This document shows, piece after piece, positions 23,719 to 37,234 of a stretch of 64,000 bases of DNA. A program made the position numbers and the translations under genes. Origin of the DNA: Thamnaconus septentrionalis (lineage: Eukaryota > Chordata > Actinopteri > Tetraodontiformes > Monacanthidae); NCBI GenBank assembly GCA_009823395.1, contig CM020501.1, positions 5,967,861 through 6,031,860 on the forward strand. Direction: 5' to 3'. The notes under the pieces were generated by a model. That model had not been told where the DNA came from. It worked only from the letters and a program-made list of their open reading frames with translations, and searched no databases. Numbering within the stretch: position 1 is the first letter of the stretch; every line of letters begins with the position of its first letter.

Positions 23719-26649
23719 TTAGATATAAAAGTAGATGACCCCCCGGACTGCCCATACAAAGCTTCTGATGTGAGGTTACGTGAGATAAATCCAACTGTTA
23801 CTATGATTAGACAGCTGAATATACCCAATGCTCTTTTTTTAGGCAAAAGGGGATAAGAGCAAACCTGTGTCATGTCCAGGCTACATTGCTTAGGGCCACC
23901 CAGGCAGGAGTAAAAACTTTAAAGATGTATGGACCTAGAAATAGAAGCACTGGTATGGTATGACGAAGGAAAACCTTGTCATAATTTAATGACATCATAT
24001 TTGATGCCTGCACTGACAAGCAAGGCCGGTGTACCTGTTCAGCCTCAGCCCCGCCCATGACAGGAGAAGTCCTTATTGTGAAGTTCATGCCCTGTGCATT
24101 CAGTTCAATCTGAGTCTGGTGAATCGATAACTCATCGATATATTTGCACATGACAGCACACACCTGCAAGCACAAACTCCCTGAGGTACATGCAGTCACA
24201 GTGCTATTTGTCCCGGCGTACCAAGCGGTAGACAAGATCAGCACTCTTCGTGTTTGTGAACTTAGAAGAGTGTCATTTCTGCCACGATGCTTCAGTTAAA
24301 TTGTGCTTAATCCTGAAAAGATCGAGGAATCGCAAATGATGCTCAAATTCTGTGTTGAGAAAACAAATTATCCTGAAGACTATTTTTGGAAATTCAATCG
24401 TTAAATTTATGAAAACTCATTTTGTTACGAATGAACTAGCTTTGATTTGTATGTTGTCAGTGCAAATAATGTGTTTCATTACAAAAGTTTATGTTGTCTA
24501 GTAATAAAATAACAATCAGTAAGTATCGGTTGTTGGCAAAGTGTGGATATCAATGAAGGCAAAAGATAAAAATCCTTTACTTCTTACCATTACAAGGATG
24601 AAATTGTTTGAGGTTCTATAGACAGTTTGAATTAACTTTTAATTACTGCTTTTGAATAAATATTGCTCAGAATTATTTCTTTCTTTTTCTTACCTTGGTC
24701 TACCTCCTGTGTCTGGATGACCTACAAATGCCATGAACAACACAGGACTGGGCACAGAGATGAGCAGAAGTGTGTGTCAGTAGTTTTCCAAAGGGATCGA
24801 GGCAATCAAGTCACAGCCTGCTGACGTTTTGTTCCGCAACAATGACTCGAAAAGCTTGATGTATATTTAATGATGTCCTCAATAACCTCACAGACGATGC
24901 TGAAGCTGATCTAATGTGTCTGCCTTAACACGCAGTCTAACTCGACTTTTTTGTGAAAATATTTAGCTTTCCCTGCACCCGTCTGGAATGACATCCTCTG
25001 TCCGTGAAGAGACAAAGAACACTTCATGGAAAAAAGGACCTGAGCGTCAGAAAGTGATTCCAAGGCTCCAAGTGACTGTGTAAAAAGTAGGAATTGATGC
25101 GTTTTTCTTCATCCCACTGAATCGTTTCATTTAAACGGCGGACTTGGTCGAAGTCTTGGCTCTGTCTCAAAATAAGCATACGAATCCTGAATGTGCCATT
25201 AATGTTTTGGGATTCAGAAGACGGCAGACTGCAGGTTTTTCACTTGATGAAGCACTGACGATTCCTTGGCCAATGATTTGTTCAGTAGGCTATTGTTCTG
25301 GCTCAAAGAAATCCTACAGATCATGAATACCCTATGAGCTGCAGCACGCTTTATGAATAGTCAAAGGATAAGGCAACCCAGGACTAAGTTCTCCCCCAAT
25401 AGCCTATAAATATTAAGCAAAAATGAGCCAGTGGGCAGCTCAACAAATGACCATCTGAGTCTTTGGCGGACCAAAAAAAACCTTCAGAGGAAACGGAGAA
25501 CATGCAATTACTGGAGAGCGCAGCAACATCAGCCCAAGAGGCCCCTTTACCAATTCACTGCCTCCAAGGGAAGGGCTTACGCAACCTCACTAGGTGTTCA
25601 TTTTGTCCATCAGAATGCTTTGGGCATTTGGTGAACACTGTTTTGTTCTGCTCTCAGGAAAACACTTTCATTCTGCCCAAATGTAATCCCCATCCAGTCT
25701 GCTCTTCCCACAGCTACCTGTAGAGCAGGTCTTTGTTTTTAATGCACCTCCTTGTTCCTAGTTTTCTTCCACAAGCAAGGAAAGGTGTTTAAAATAGGAG
25801 AAAAAAAATAATGTCAACATATCAGCTTGTGATCCATAATAACAAGGTTTTGTCCTGACGACACGCCCTGACATGCTGGGGGATCTGGCCAGAGGAAACT
25901 TTACATCTGTGAAATCAAAGACTACAACTAAATACTTAATAAATATGTGTACAAAAGCGCAGGTATGTGACAGAGTAGGTAAATGATAAAATTCAGCACA
26001 CCTCAAATGGTCTTGTAGCTGCATCTGCAAGAACAGACGGGCAGTTTCCTTAAAGAAGGCAGTTGAGGAAGAGGAGAATAATGTTTTGTGAGGTTGTAAA
26101 CAGCTGTCAAGTGTCAAGCTGTGCAAATGAACACAGCAAAAGGTTATTTTCCTTGCATTGATACAATAAATCACCATTGTTTAGGGTAAAGATTGGGTTC
26201 AAGTTAGAAGGACAAGTACATGTGAGCTGACTCAAGAAGTTCAACAGAGAAGACACAGACAAGGAATTAATTGTAAGGATTTAGATAATCAGGAAGTACT
26301 GAGCCAATACTACAATAGGCTTGAAAACTGGGCAAAACAAACATCTCTAGGAGGGGCTCGCGCTGAGGAAGAGACAGCCTGCGTGTCAGGTTAAACCACA
26401 TTACCAAGAGGTGTTTTTTTAGACACCTTCACTTTCGTCTTATGTTACTCCGAGCGCGAGAGTTTAATCACAGCCACCTTTCCAGCAGTGCCACTGATGA
26501 CAAACAGCCGAGCTGTTTAGCTTCTGCAACACGTTCGGCAGTGATGTGCTTCAACCCTGACACTTTCTTTTGAGAAGACAGCAACCTGACGGGATCCCAA
26601 AATAACACAGGTAACAAGTATTATTTAAAGGATCACTATGATCTTTCTG

Positions 26650-26673
26650 AAAAAAAAAAAAAAAAAAAAAAAA
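26650..26673. repeat. Poly-A tract
   Basis: Uninterrupted A run of about 24 bases in intron 2, without a recognisable body. Confidence 0.9.
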
Positions 26674-27614
26674 GAAAAAGTACACAACTTCCCCAAGTTC
26701 CAAGGTGTAGAGGATGAAAAAAAAAAAAGTTGTGATGCTGTGAAAAACTCACCAGAAACACTTTCAGCATGGAGGGCAACGTATTCACCCAAGGTATAGA
26801 ATTTAGCAGTCATTCACAAACATATGAAACGTGTTGCGGGGGTATTATGACATTTGTAATTTGCAAACATCGTACAACCCTAAAAAAAATGTCACATTAC
26901 AAATTGATACTTATATGCAAAACTCAACTTTGAAAAAAAGGCTGTGGGAGTAAATGAGCAGATTAAACAAGCAGAGAGGCAGAAAAGGGGGGCTATTCTG
27001 GGCCACAGTAATGTTTGCTTTGTGCACGCAAAAGTAGTTTAACAAAAAAAAATATATAAAAATGCAACAAATTCTGTCAAGGAGAAAGGGTTCCACTCTT
27101 TTCCACAAGCCAGCAACTGGTAGCCAAGCATATGCTGTATATTTCTATTTTTTTCTATGTCCTTACTTGGGTTATTTCCAAGTTATGGCATCTCTCTACA
27201 CATTCAAAGACCACCTACATCAGAACCTTTGCACTTCATAGCGTTTCTCATCAATTACCTGGGCGGACGCAACTGTCCACCAGAGACTAATTTGTATCAC
27301 TTTAACAGAAAATTTTTCATCACATTTTTCCTTTAATAATGATACTGCTTTGCTAAAGGAGCTGAGTCTATATGTTTTAAATATTCAATGTTGTAAACCC
27401 TTATTCTCCTTTTGGCATGGGAAAAAAAAGGTGTACAAACCACATGCGGGCAGCTGCCAGCAGTGAATGTGGCTAATGAGCAACTCCTGAGTCAGCCTCC
27501 TCCCTTTAGAGTATTTCCACATGTTCCCTAATGATTGACTGAGCAAGCAAGGGGAACCAATGGAAAAAGAAGACATCAATACACTGTCACATACTGTACG
27601 GTAGAAGAGATATG

Positions 27615-27625
27615 TATATAAAAGG
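27615..27625 (+). promoter_or_regulatory. Consensus TATA-box sequence in intron 2
   Basis: TATATAAAAGG is a near-ideal TATA box on the plus strand, antisense to ctnna2. No downstream gene on the plus strand could be supported, so it may be a chance match. Confidence 0.2.
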
Positions 27626-28021
27626 GCCAGAAAAACATTGCCCTGCTCCTCCAAAGTAGCTTCTGTAGGTGGATGTAATGGGGAAAAGAGAACATCTCCA
27701 TACCATAAATTGACTTTATTTTCCATTAGTGATGGATGGCTGGTAAAACTTATTAAGATGTTTCTTAAGGGTGCAGTGTATACTGTAAAGACCCTTTTGA
27801 ATTTCAATGAAATTCCCCAGTTAGGCTTTGGGTTTGAATTATTGCCCATAATGAATTGCAGATATTAAACATTGAAATTGCACAGGAAGTGGGTATAACC
27901 CAGAGAACTGAATGTTGTCATGACAATCTGATTCAGTGTCAGTCAATTTGATGTCCACTTCGAGTGCAGAATCGTAGGTAAGCTGCTTGTTGACAAAGAC
28001 AAAGCTCGAAGGTTGTTGTAG

Positions 28022-28052
28022 AAGTCCCTTCTTTTGTTTGAAGAAGGGACTT
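28022..28052. other. Perfect 12-bp hairpin
   Basis: AAGTCCCTTCTT and its exact complement are separated by seven bases. The stem does not extend further, so it is short for a microRNA precursor. Confidence 0.6.
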
Positions 28053-28866
28053 AATCACATAGTACGAGCAATTTTTTTACTCTTTCCAAAGCAAAACATG
28101 GAAGGCACCCACATTTAGTGCTTTGGAGATCATTAACTCGTGTAACATGGTGGTAAATTACATCATTAAATCGCTATTTAACCGTGGTGTGTCCACTATG
28201 CAGAATTTTGTCATTAGCTGTGTTTCACACTCAATAATGAGATGAGTGTTAGTTTAAGAAATAAATAAATAAATAAATAATTTTATTCATACTGCGACCC
28301 CCACACTCCCTGTTACTGCACTGTTGCACATTTTTCAAGCACACGGTGCAGATACAAGTTTAACGAGGATTAACTTGGGCAACTTTGCAAGAACATCCGG
28401 ACTGCTGGGTGATTTTCAGATCCGGTCTATTCAACATGAGGAGACTGTTTAATCTCATCTTTAAGCTCAGATAGGAAACAGTTAACGGGCTATATTTGAG
28501 TGATTACCCTGCAGCAGTGGTGGGCTTAACTTTTCCCTCAGGCCTGATGAGTCGGTGTGCCTTGCCCTCCCTGTTTTCTTTATTTTTTTCTTTTTTTTAA
28601 CAGCTGATCGATAACATTAAAGGCCATACGGTTTCTCTTCTCCAGAGCTTTGGCCAGTAGAATCGCCACTCAGAAGTAAATCCCAGTGGCTCTGCGCAGC
28701 CATTCAATTTTCCGCCCTCAACCTCCACGACTCGCATCCCACGAATGAGTGATGCTCTGTTACTGCTGAACATTAGCGCGGGGCGCGTGCATGTGCGTGC
28801 AAATGCGGCCAGGCTGCAAATATGCGGGATCACACACACTTGTACACAGCCTCCTCTGAGACCTTG

Positions 28867-28870
<4 letters not shown>

Positions 28871-28943
<73 letters not shown>
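28871..28943. repeat. (TA)n microsatellite, 73 bases
   Basis: Uninterrupted TA run in intron 2. Confidence 0.97.
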
Positions 28944-28945
<2 letters not shown>

Positions 28946-31574
28946 CATTCCTTAAATAATGAACAAAGCTATTTGTGCCCATGTGTACAGTGCACAGTGT
29001 GTGTTAAACATCGGGGGACAAATGAGGGGGTCTTCTTTATTTTTCACTTGGCTGTGAGAGGAACAACAGTTGAAAGTAGTTTGTGCAAAGTGACTGTGTG
29101 GATAATAGTTTTGTCTGGCGGAAATCGCAACAGGACAAAATCTTGCAAAACAAAAAAAATCTGGAAGAACATTTGCTCTGCTCAATACACCCCCTTGTTT
29201 AAAAAATAAATGAATATTGAAGTTGCATCCATACCAGTTTTGTTTGGTATCGTCCAAACTGGAGCATTTAACCTACTGGTGTGGTCCATCTGGGCTGAAT
29301 AGGATGCAGTCAGATTCAGGGCACGGTTTAAAAGCTATTTGTACCAATTGCAGAAATTACACACAATTTCCTGTGTTGGAGGTGGAAATTGAAATGAGGA
29401 AGTCAAGGCTAACACAATAAGGTTGCAGGACAGTACTGTCAAGTCATGACAAACAAAGATGCCATTTCCTGTACAACCCTCATCTTTTTTTCTCAAGAAA
29501 TGGATGGATGGTTATATTATTAACTGTTTGATCACATGCTGAGTCTGCCCCCACTCACTGAAGATCAGCTCAAAAAGCTCCGTTGTGTAGGCTATTAAAT
29601 AAATTGTAAAAGATTCATTTTAACCACCTAACTGCAAACAAAGGCAGCCCATGTGTTAGTTGAGTTTATATTTATTTAAGGATAGTTTCTTTAAAACATA
29701 TTTCAGTTACTAGGAATGGAGGTGATAAGTGAGCTTTCAATATAAAATACACAATAAGATAATCTTGCTGCATTAATAGGTATTGATACATGGCAAATAT
29801 TTTTTTGCCACTCTTGCTCTGTTATTGCCCGATAGTGAGACAAGGGAATAGTTCGGGAGCTGGTAAGCGTCGTGACAATTACACCAGTGGCTTAAAACAA
29901 CTTGCAGCTTGATTTTTCCAGAAACGGCTCTCTATTTCCCGTCTCACGTTAACAATAGCAATGCCAAACACAGAGCTCAATACTACAGCGATGACTTAAT
30001 GGAGTTTAAAGGGACAGGATGTGAAGCGATAACATTCTCAGTCATGAAGCTCGCTGACCGGCAACAATGTCCCCATAAAACCAACTGATAACCTTAAAGG
30101 AGAACATTGCATACATGCCTTAAGCGACAAAAGTGTATGAATACAGTTCTTCTACATGTTTATGCTTTCCAAAAGAATCAGGTTTATCCCACTACCTGCA
30201 TTTCTGTGATACTATTTTAGACTCTTGACCCATAGCCTATATATATAGCTATATGTTTTATACTGGAATTATCATATGCTGGAGAAGTTTTTAACTGTCA
30301 GAAAAAGCTCCCTAATGAACTGTTTAAAACTCTTTGCTCACAAAATAAGTTTATTTTGTCTTACTTACCTAAAAAAAAAAAAAAATCCTCTGCCCACTCA
30401 ATGTTCGGTTAAAGAACAGTTTCTTAGTTGCTAAAAGTCCAGCGTTAAGGCTGCTCTCTCCAGCAAAACGTGCTGCAATGCTATAGAAAAACGTTTATAT
30501 ATTTCTGCATTGCAAGTAATATTGGTATAAAAAATAATAATAATAATAATTATAATAATAATAAATCCAGTTGGAACAAAGTGCATCAGAGGCTGTGTCT
30601 TGTCTAATTGAATCATTCTTTCAGGGGTGTCGGGAATCAATAGCTCTCGTACCAGCAAAATGGAATTCTCATCCTTGTCAGTTCACGCTTCCCTAATATA
30701 TCGAGTATGGAGAGCTCGGTCACAGTCACCTGAAGCCTGTGTTGAACAATAATGATACAAATGTGGCTGTCGATCCACTGAAGCTCAAAATACAAATTCC
30801 ATACACACGCATCTGCACTTCACATCTGATCTGATCAAAACTGATCTGATCTAAACTCATCTTCCTTTGCATTTATTGTGGTGCTATTTATGCAACAAAT
30901 GGGTTTATTTCCACGTTGGTACATTAATGGGAAACTGACCTCTAATCTTTTCAGAAAAGTAATGAATTCATCTATTTCAGTATTTTTCTAATGTTTTATT
31001 TTCAAATTAAATCAAACTCATCTATTCTATGTTTGAAATGGTTACTTAACCAGCATGACTTCTAAAAACACTTGCTTGGATAGTTCAATATCAAAATAAG
31101 TTTTGTTATTTTAATGCCGCACATTTCCATTTTGCATTTCTTGCCCCCAGTTAAGTGAAGATGCAAGATTCCACCATGTACAAAACAAGTCAGTAAGTAG
31201 TTTCACGTGCTCTTTTCATGTAGACACATTTTAGAGACCTTTATGTTTTTTAGTCAGAGTATTGGAATACCAGCTTGGTTTTTTCTAGGAGTGTTTTCGG
31301 TAGAACTTGTGAGAAGGAAAAGTGAAGAAAATAAACCAAGTGATTTGGATGCCAAGGGGCAGCGCTGCACAATGAGCAGTCCACAGAGGGGAAAGTCCAA
31401 AAAAAAAAAGAAGAAAGAAATATACGACGTAAGTGAGCGTCTTAAAAGTGCATCTCTGCAAAAACTATAACATTTTAGCATCAATAATCAATAAAGTCTT
31501 CAACTGACAAACTTTCTCCATCATAAGTTAACTAGTTTTTTTAGGTCTCCTTTTCAGAGGAGAAAAAAAAAAAA

Positions 31575-31596
31575 TATATATATATATATATATATT
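31575..31596. repeat. Short (TA)n tract
   Basis: TA repeat following a poly-A run, in intron 2. Confidence 0.85.
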
Positions 31597-34500
31597 TATA
31601 TCAATGTTCTATTTTAATGTTATGCCTTAAGGTTTACCATTACCCATAAAAGCAACCGCAGAAGAAATGCCTTTAGAAATGGAGTTCACTTCAAAGACAA
31701 AACACATAAAAGCTTTCTCAAATCTCAATCTCCAAAAGCTTCAAGTATCATGAGGAAAAAATAAATCAGTACATCATCTAGAAAACACAAAGCCTCAAGT
31801 CCTTGTCCATGTGTGTGCATGTGGACTTTGGATGGCATGGCAGTGGGGAAAGGTAGGGTACCATAAGTGAGTTCATGGAAACTGAGCGACTTTAAGCAAA
31901 CATAACTAAATCAACCCAATTGTGTTATTACAACTTGTTAATCCTCAGCTCTGATGTGATCTTAATATACCAAATATCAAAACCGCATTAACAGCTCTCA
32001 TTCATTATTCATATTTCCTGTCGTTACATCACAAATTTGGGATTCTTAACGATCATTTAGAGGAGGGTCAACAATTAAATAATGGCACTGCTGTTTTAAT
32101 CAAACCTGTGAATTTCAACCAGCAAACGCTAACGAACATAAGCCATTCAAAAATTATAAAGCCGCTGTGTTTCAGCGGCAGTATCCATTAACGGATTTGT
32201 GACTGGTGTAGGCAAGCGAAGAAAGTGAGGGAAAGAGCTGGCTGCCAACATCTGCGGATGGCCACTGCTAGGAACCCTGGGGCCAGCCATATGCTGACAT
32301 AGCATGGTGTCAAAACATACAGCCTCAAGACAGATGAGAGTGTGTTTAACAAGGTCCAGCACTGACCCAAAGGCCCTGTCGAACACATTTAAAAAAGGCA
32401 GTGAGTTTAAGGGGGCACCTAGCTGTCCACCTAATCAAACCACCCAATTCTGTCGCCTTCACCTGGTCATTAGTCAAAAAAAGTGCGGTGTGGCCGTGTC
32501 AGACCCGCCAAGACACGTTAAGATAACCCCACAAAGTGCATAATTACCTTATCCAGTATTAAAAGTCTACACCAAAGTTATACAAGGTCTATACAACGTA
32601 AGATGATGGCCACACGGCAGTACTGTGAATAGAAGAAGAGGGATTTTGCCTCCAGCCAATAGAAGGCTTAGACTGAGCTTCTGTTTCAAAACAATGATGT
32701 CAGCAGAAGCAGAGGTGGCTTCAGAGCCGAAAGAGCAAGAAAATGCACAAAACTTTCCCATTAGCTTCCTCAATAGGTTCAGACAGAAAATTATTTAAAA
32801 AATAAAAAAAAAAACTTTCAGGTTTCGTCCTTGTGGTTAAAAAAAAATACTCCACAAAATATCATATTTTAATGGTTGATATTCAAAGATTAGAGTTACC
32901 TGAAGATTTTTTCTTCTTGTTTTGTGACTTTATGTACTGACTCTTAAGTGATATAAATCCTCTTTTTATATTTCTGTATTTCTTGAAAACCTATTGTAGT
33001 TAGAAAAATATAAACAGAAAAAGTTGCCATGCTTCATTTTTATTTCTCAAGTGAGTATTGATTCTCCTGAAAGAAAATTGTTGTTGGTGCCGTTGTTACA
33101 TTAAACACAACAGTATGTCTTATTTCAGAAAGTTTTTAGTGATATTTCTCAAAATCGTAAAAACTTTCCAGAACATCGCGCCATTGGGCATCGCCATTCA
33201 AGCCCTCATTCAACGAGACTCAGACCAGCTAGAAAACAGGGAGGAGAATTTCACTTCTCCAAATCCACTTTGCCCAAGTAGTCATGACTCATTTCATACG
33301 ATGAATAAAAAGTGTCACAACGCTGATGCTTCTCAAATGTGTTTGCTGAGAGATTGCGGCTCTTTGGTTTCCACAGACAAACGGGAAAGTGAGGCACCCA
33401 GTTTTCCCTCCAAAAGTGTGTGTTTTAGGGCCAGGCTCCCTCCTTTGCTGCTCGCTTAATGGATTATGACAGTGATGCAGCGTGAAGCCTTAATCCCCTT
33501 TCCGCCGTCGTCTGCCCTCCCTTTATGTTAAGCCCTTTCAGTAGATTGTGTGCGTGTGTGTGTTTGCTTGTGTACATGCATGTGTGTAAGCGTGTGTCAT
33601 GTGTCAAAAGACGCTGGACTCAGATGATATCAAAATAAACGTCTGTTCACTGCGGGTTCTCTGCTGATGCTACTGCTCATCAGTTATTAGTTTGTGTTGA
33701 CCATCATGTTTGCGACCAAGGAAACCAGAGCATAGTTGCTGTGGAAAATGACGTTAAGCGTCATATCATACACAGAACTCTCAGTGCATAGGGAGAGAAT
33801 AACACTTCTAAATAATGAGAAAACAGACCTGTATCAGCTTGGCCCGGAACGGAAAAACAGCCATCTGTGTAAAGATGCTGAGGCAGGCATCAAAGAGAAA
33901 CTATTTATCAAAGGAGCAGGTCCTGCTGATTAAGACGACCGAGCACTTACCATGAACGAATCCATGTCATAGCATGAAAAGCAACCATGTGGATCAAAGG
34001 CCTCTGGAGAAAGACTCCACAACTAGGACGTGGTTACATGGGTCTCTCGCTCTGCTCTAGCAAACTGGACAGTCGGTGCAGCGGGTAGGCTCTTCCCTGC
34101 ACGCCGTAGAGGCAGAATGTGATGTCAACCAGCGACGTCCCAATGGTGGAAATCCCGTCCAAGTAGAATTAGGACAGAGAGTTCATAGGGGTAAATCCAC
34201 TTTATTCTGTGAGCAAGTCGTACTTGCGTTTTAAGCCAGCAAAAGGGAAAACTTTTCCTTTCAGGTATGCAGGTTGCCAAGCAAAAGCTGTTTTTATTTC
34301 TATTTTTAAAGTAAGCATCCAATAATTTAATGATTTATAGTTTTGTATGTGAGGAATGGAGAAAGAAAAAAAACAGCTTTGGAAACTGGCAGACGTAGAA
34401 TTTAGATGTCCTATATGCACCAATTTGTCACTGTGTCACTGCATTTTGCCAAATCATGTCAGCACCGCAAATGATTTTAGTGATTAGGGAACGAGTATGC

Positions 34501-34654
34501 CTCCAATATAAGAAAACTGTGTCTTGGCGAGATAAAAAACAGAAAATTAAAGTAGATCTATGAATGCATACACTGGTAACTCACAGAAGTTTCAGCAGCA
34601 ATTTAACACAAGTAAAAGTAAAACATCCTCGTACGGGGAGAGAAAAACAAAGCC

Positions 34655-35000
34655 TGTCCTAAAGTTGTCCCACTCCTCTTCCTGACTGGAAGAGGAGTGT
34701 AGCAAACTGAGTTTGCTACCCAGGAGGGCACCAAATTCAAAACACACAATCGTACCCGTGGGGTCCCTCAAGGATCAGTGTTGGGTCCAAACCTTTTTGT
34801 CCCTTACAACCCAAAACCCAACCTCTTGGCCACATCACCTGGAAGCACAAATTTTCTTTTCACTGCTATGCTGACAACACTAAACTTTACATTGAAACCG
34901 GTTCCACCTCCCACGCCACTACACCATCAACATCTGCATTTTATATCCACCTCCAACTACAACTGAATTTGTCGCCGCCTACCTGAAGGACTTAATTTCA
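34655..35000 (+). pseudogene. L2/Rex-type LINE reverse transcriptase fragment
   Basis: The plus strand encodes, in two frames, the signature blocks of a non-LTR reverse transcriptase: FLTGR, then a stop, then TEFATQEGTKFK and RGVPQGSVLGPNLF, followed after a frameshift by FSFHCYADNTKLYIE. The catalytic YADD box reads YADN, and the frame has a stop codon and a shift, so the enzyme is dead. The block order and spacing fit the L2/Rex1 clade common in fish. The rest of the element is not seen here. Two perfect hairpins (34671-34699 and 34700-34718) sit around the stop codon. Confidence 0.8.
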
Positions 35001-35370
35001 CTCAAAATCTCAAAAAAAAAACCATCTACTCAGAAGACAAACAGTATCTTCAACCCCCCACAACAAAGCTCGATTTGATGGCAAATTGGTCATTTCAGTG
35101 TGCTCAATTCGAAGGAAGATATCATTTTCAGAATTAAGAAAAAGCCTAAAGCCAGACGTGCATAATTTGTTACTTGTCACTTGACAGAGGAATCTTTCCC
35201 CCCCTCAACCTAAAATAAAGCAATTACCATCCTGTCACTCTGATGGGCACTTATTAGACACACACACACACACACAAAGTAATAAGACCGTCATGGGCCC
35301 ATGCAGACCAGAATCACCTGCACTAGTCACTGTCCCTGAACAAGAAAAAAATAAATGCATTATTATTTAA

Positions 35371-36546
35371 AGGTGACCTATTATACTAATTTTCGGGCTT
35401 TTGTATTTGATGTCTGGCCTCTCCAGGGCAGCAACACACGATTTTCCGCGCTGAAAGCTTTCTAGATTTGCGTATCTCGCGGCTCGTTTCCTCGTATTCC
35501 CTGTATCCTGCGAAAACGGTCTGTTTCACTTCACTCCAGCCCCGGCCTTGCCGGTGTATGCACCCGCCCGGCCCACTCTGCTGTGATTGGTCACACTCTT
35601 CTTCGCTGCTGAGCCTCACTTCCTCAGTTTGCCGGTGCAGGAGTGAAGAGTAAACAGCAAACTTTACGAAACAGGCACAATTTAAACACTTACTGCCGTG
35701 AAGGCTTCACCCTTTAGCAACTGTTTACCGGCTAATCCAGCTTCGTACAGACCCAGCACGGGTTGAGTTACAGCCGCAAGGCGAACCGAAGGTCCCTGGA
35801 TGATTTTTGTGCCTTCCGTGTCCCCGGAAATATATTTTACTTTGTGTACTGCCCGTGTTTTTGTTTTGTATTTTTGCGAGACATTTTAATAGGGCTTAGA
35901 ATGATTTGGTTTCATACTGTTGACTTACATCAAAACACTGTCCTAGCAGAGAAAATATGTACGCTGAAACGATCACTTCAGTCATAGAGTCGTTTATTAT
36001 TAGACAAGAATATCTGCACAACTTACGTCCACACAAAGCACAAAGCAGGAAGAGCTCTATACAACCCATGTTAACATGCTGGCAGCGTCAAAGGTATCGC
36101 TGCCTCTTCAGTTTCACTGCCAGCGAACACAACACACAACACAAGCAGAGCACGGAGTTAGCGGTGGTGGCTAACAGTTCATCAACACGATTCAGCGGTT
36201 GTACGTTGCAAGTAGTCTTAAAACTAATGTTGCTTGAGGTCACAATACACTCACAGTCCTCATACATACAAGTGGCGGAGGGTGGAACTATGGGCGGAAC
36301 CAGTCCGAGAGTGTGCCGGAGCTTGGCCATGAAAGGAGCTCCGGCACACAACTACGCAATTGCGTGCCCATTGTTGAAAAAATCTCCGTGAACTGAACGT
36401 TTAGAACCATGCCCAACGACTTGCAGGGCTCACGTCCAAACGCATGAACCTAATTTGTTTGACGATTTTCGATCGTTTGACCATAGGGTTCAACATTGTA
36501 ACAGTTTTTAAAGCTCAGAAACGTGGAAAAGCATCATAGGTGCCCT
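35371..36546. mobile_element. TTAA-flanked DNA transposon derivative (piggyBac- or Kolobok-like)
   Basis: A 1176-base segment bounded by TTAA at 35367-35370 and 36547-36550. The ends are imperfect inverted repeats: AGGTGACCTATTATACTAAT on the left, AGGGCACCTATGATGCTTTT when the right end is reversed. TTAA target sites are typical of piggyBac and Kolobok elements. The interior has no transposase reading frame that I recognise and is richer in CpG than the surrounding intron. A part of it (about 35567-35646) recurs inverted at 37145-37234. Confidence 0.65.
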
Positions 36547-37144
36547 TTAAATTAATCACAACTTGTAAGAAAATATGCAAATGCGTTTATTGTTTGACTT
36601 GCTATGAGTGTTGAATCCTTCATTCAATTATAACACAACTGCTGAAACAAGTTAAAGGAAGCCTCTGAAACATACAGTAATCGACCCCATCCCTTTATTG
36701 GTCCCTAAGCAGGTTTCCATCAGCCAGAAAACACATACAAATTGTCAATGTCTCAGTAGATTCCTAAAAATGTGCTAAAAATTTTGCAACACATTGTAAA
36801 GGGAACCCACTTACTGTCCGAATCCAAAAGTGTGTGGCTATGTAGCCATCATAATCAATCTCTTATGCAGTGGCAGAAGGAACAAGCACCAGCAAACGAT
36901 GACGTAAGCTGAGAGAACACACAGAGATGCAATTTTATAAATGCAAAGAGGGAATGTTCTCACTGAGGCAATTTATTGGCTGTCTCCGATATTAGTCCAG
37001 ACTGGGTTGGTGGAGTCAGGGCCAGCATTGAAAAAAGAAGGAAAACTAGACCAAGACCAAGGGGATATGCACACACAAACTCAAAACACCACATCTCCTG
37101 TAAAGACAAGAGATGGCCGTGATGTCGTGGAAATCACAGCAGAA

Positions 37145-37234
37145 CACTCCTGCACCGGCAAACTGAGGAAGTGAGGCTCAGCAGCGACGAAGGGTGTGAC
37201 CAATCACAGCGGAGTGGGCCGGGCGTCTGCCTCC
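37145..37234. repeat. Inverted partial copy of the TTAA element
   Basis: About 80-90 bases are near-identical, in reverse complement, to the part of the TTAA element around 35567-35646. The shared part includes a CCAAT-box-like GTGATTGGTC. No terminal repeats flank this copy, so it is a fragment. Confidence 0.7.

Noticed and set aside
33058..33459. 133-codon plus-strand frame in intron 2
   Set aside because: No family motif; it lies antisense in an intron with nothing supporting transcription.
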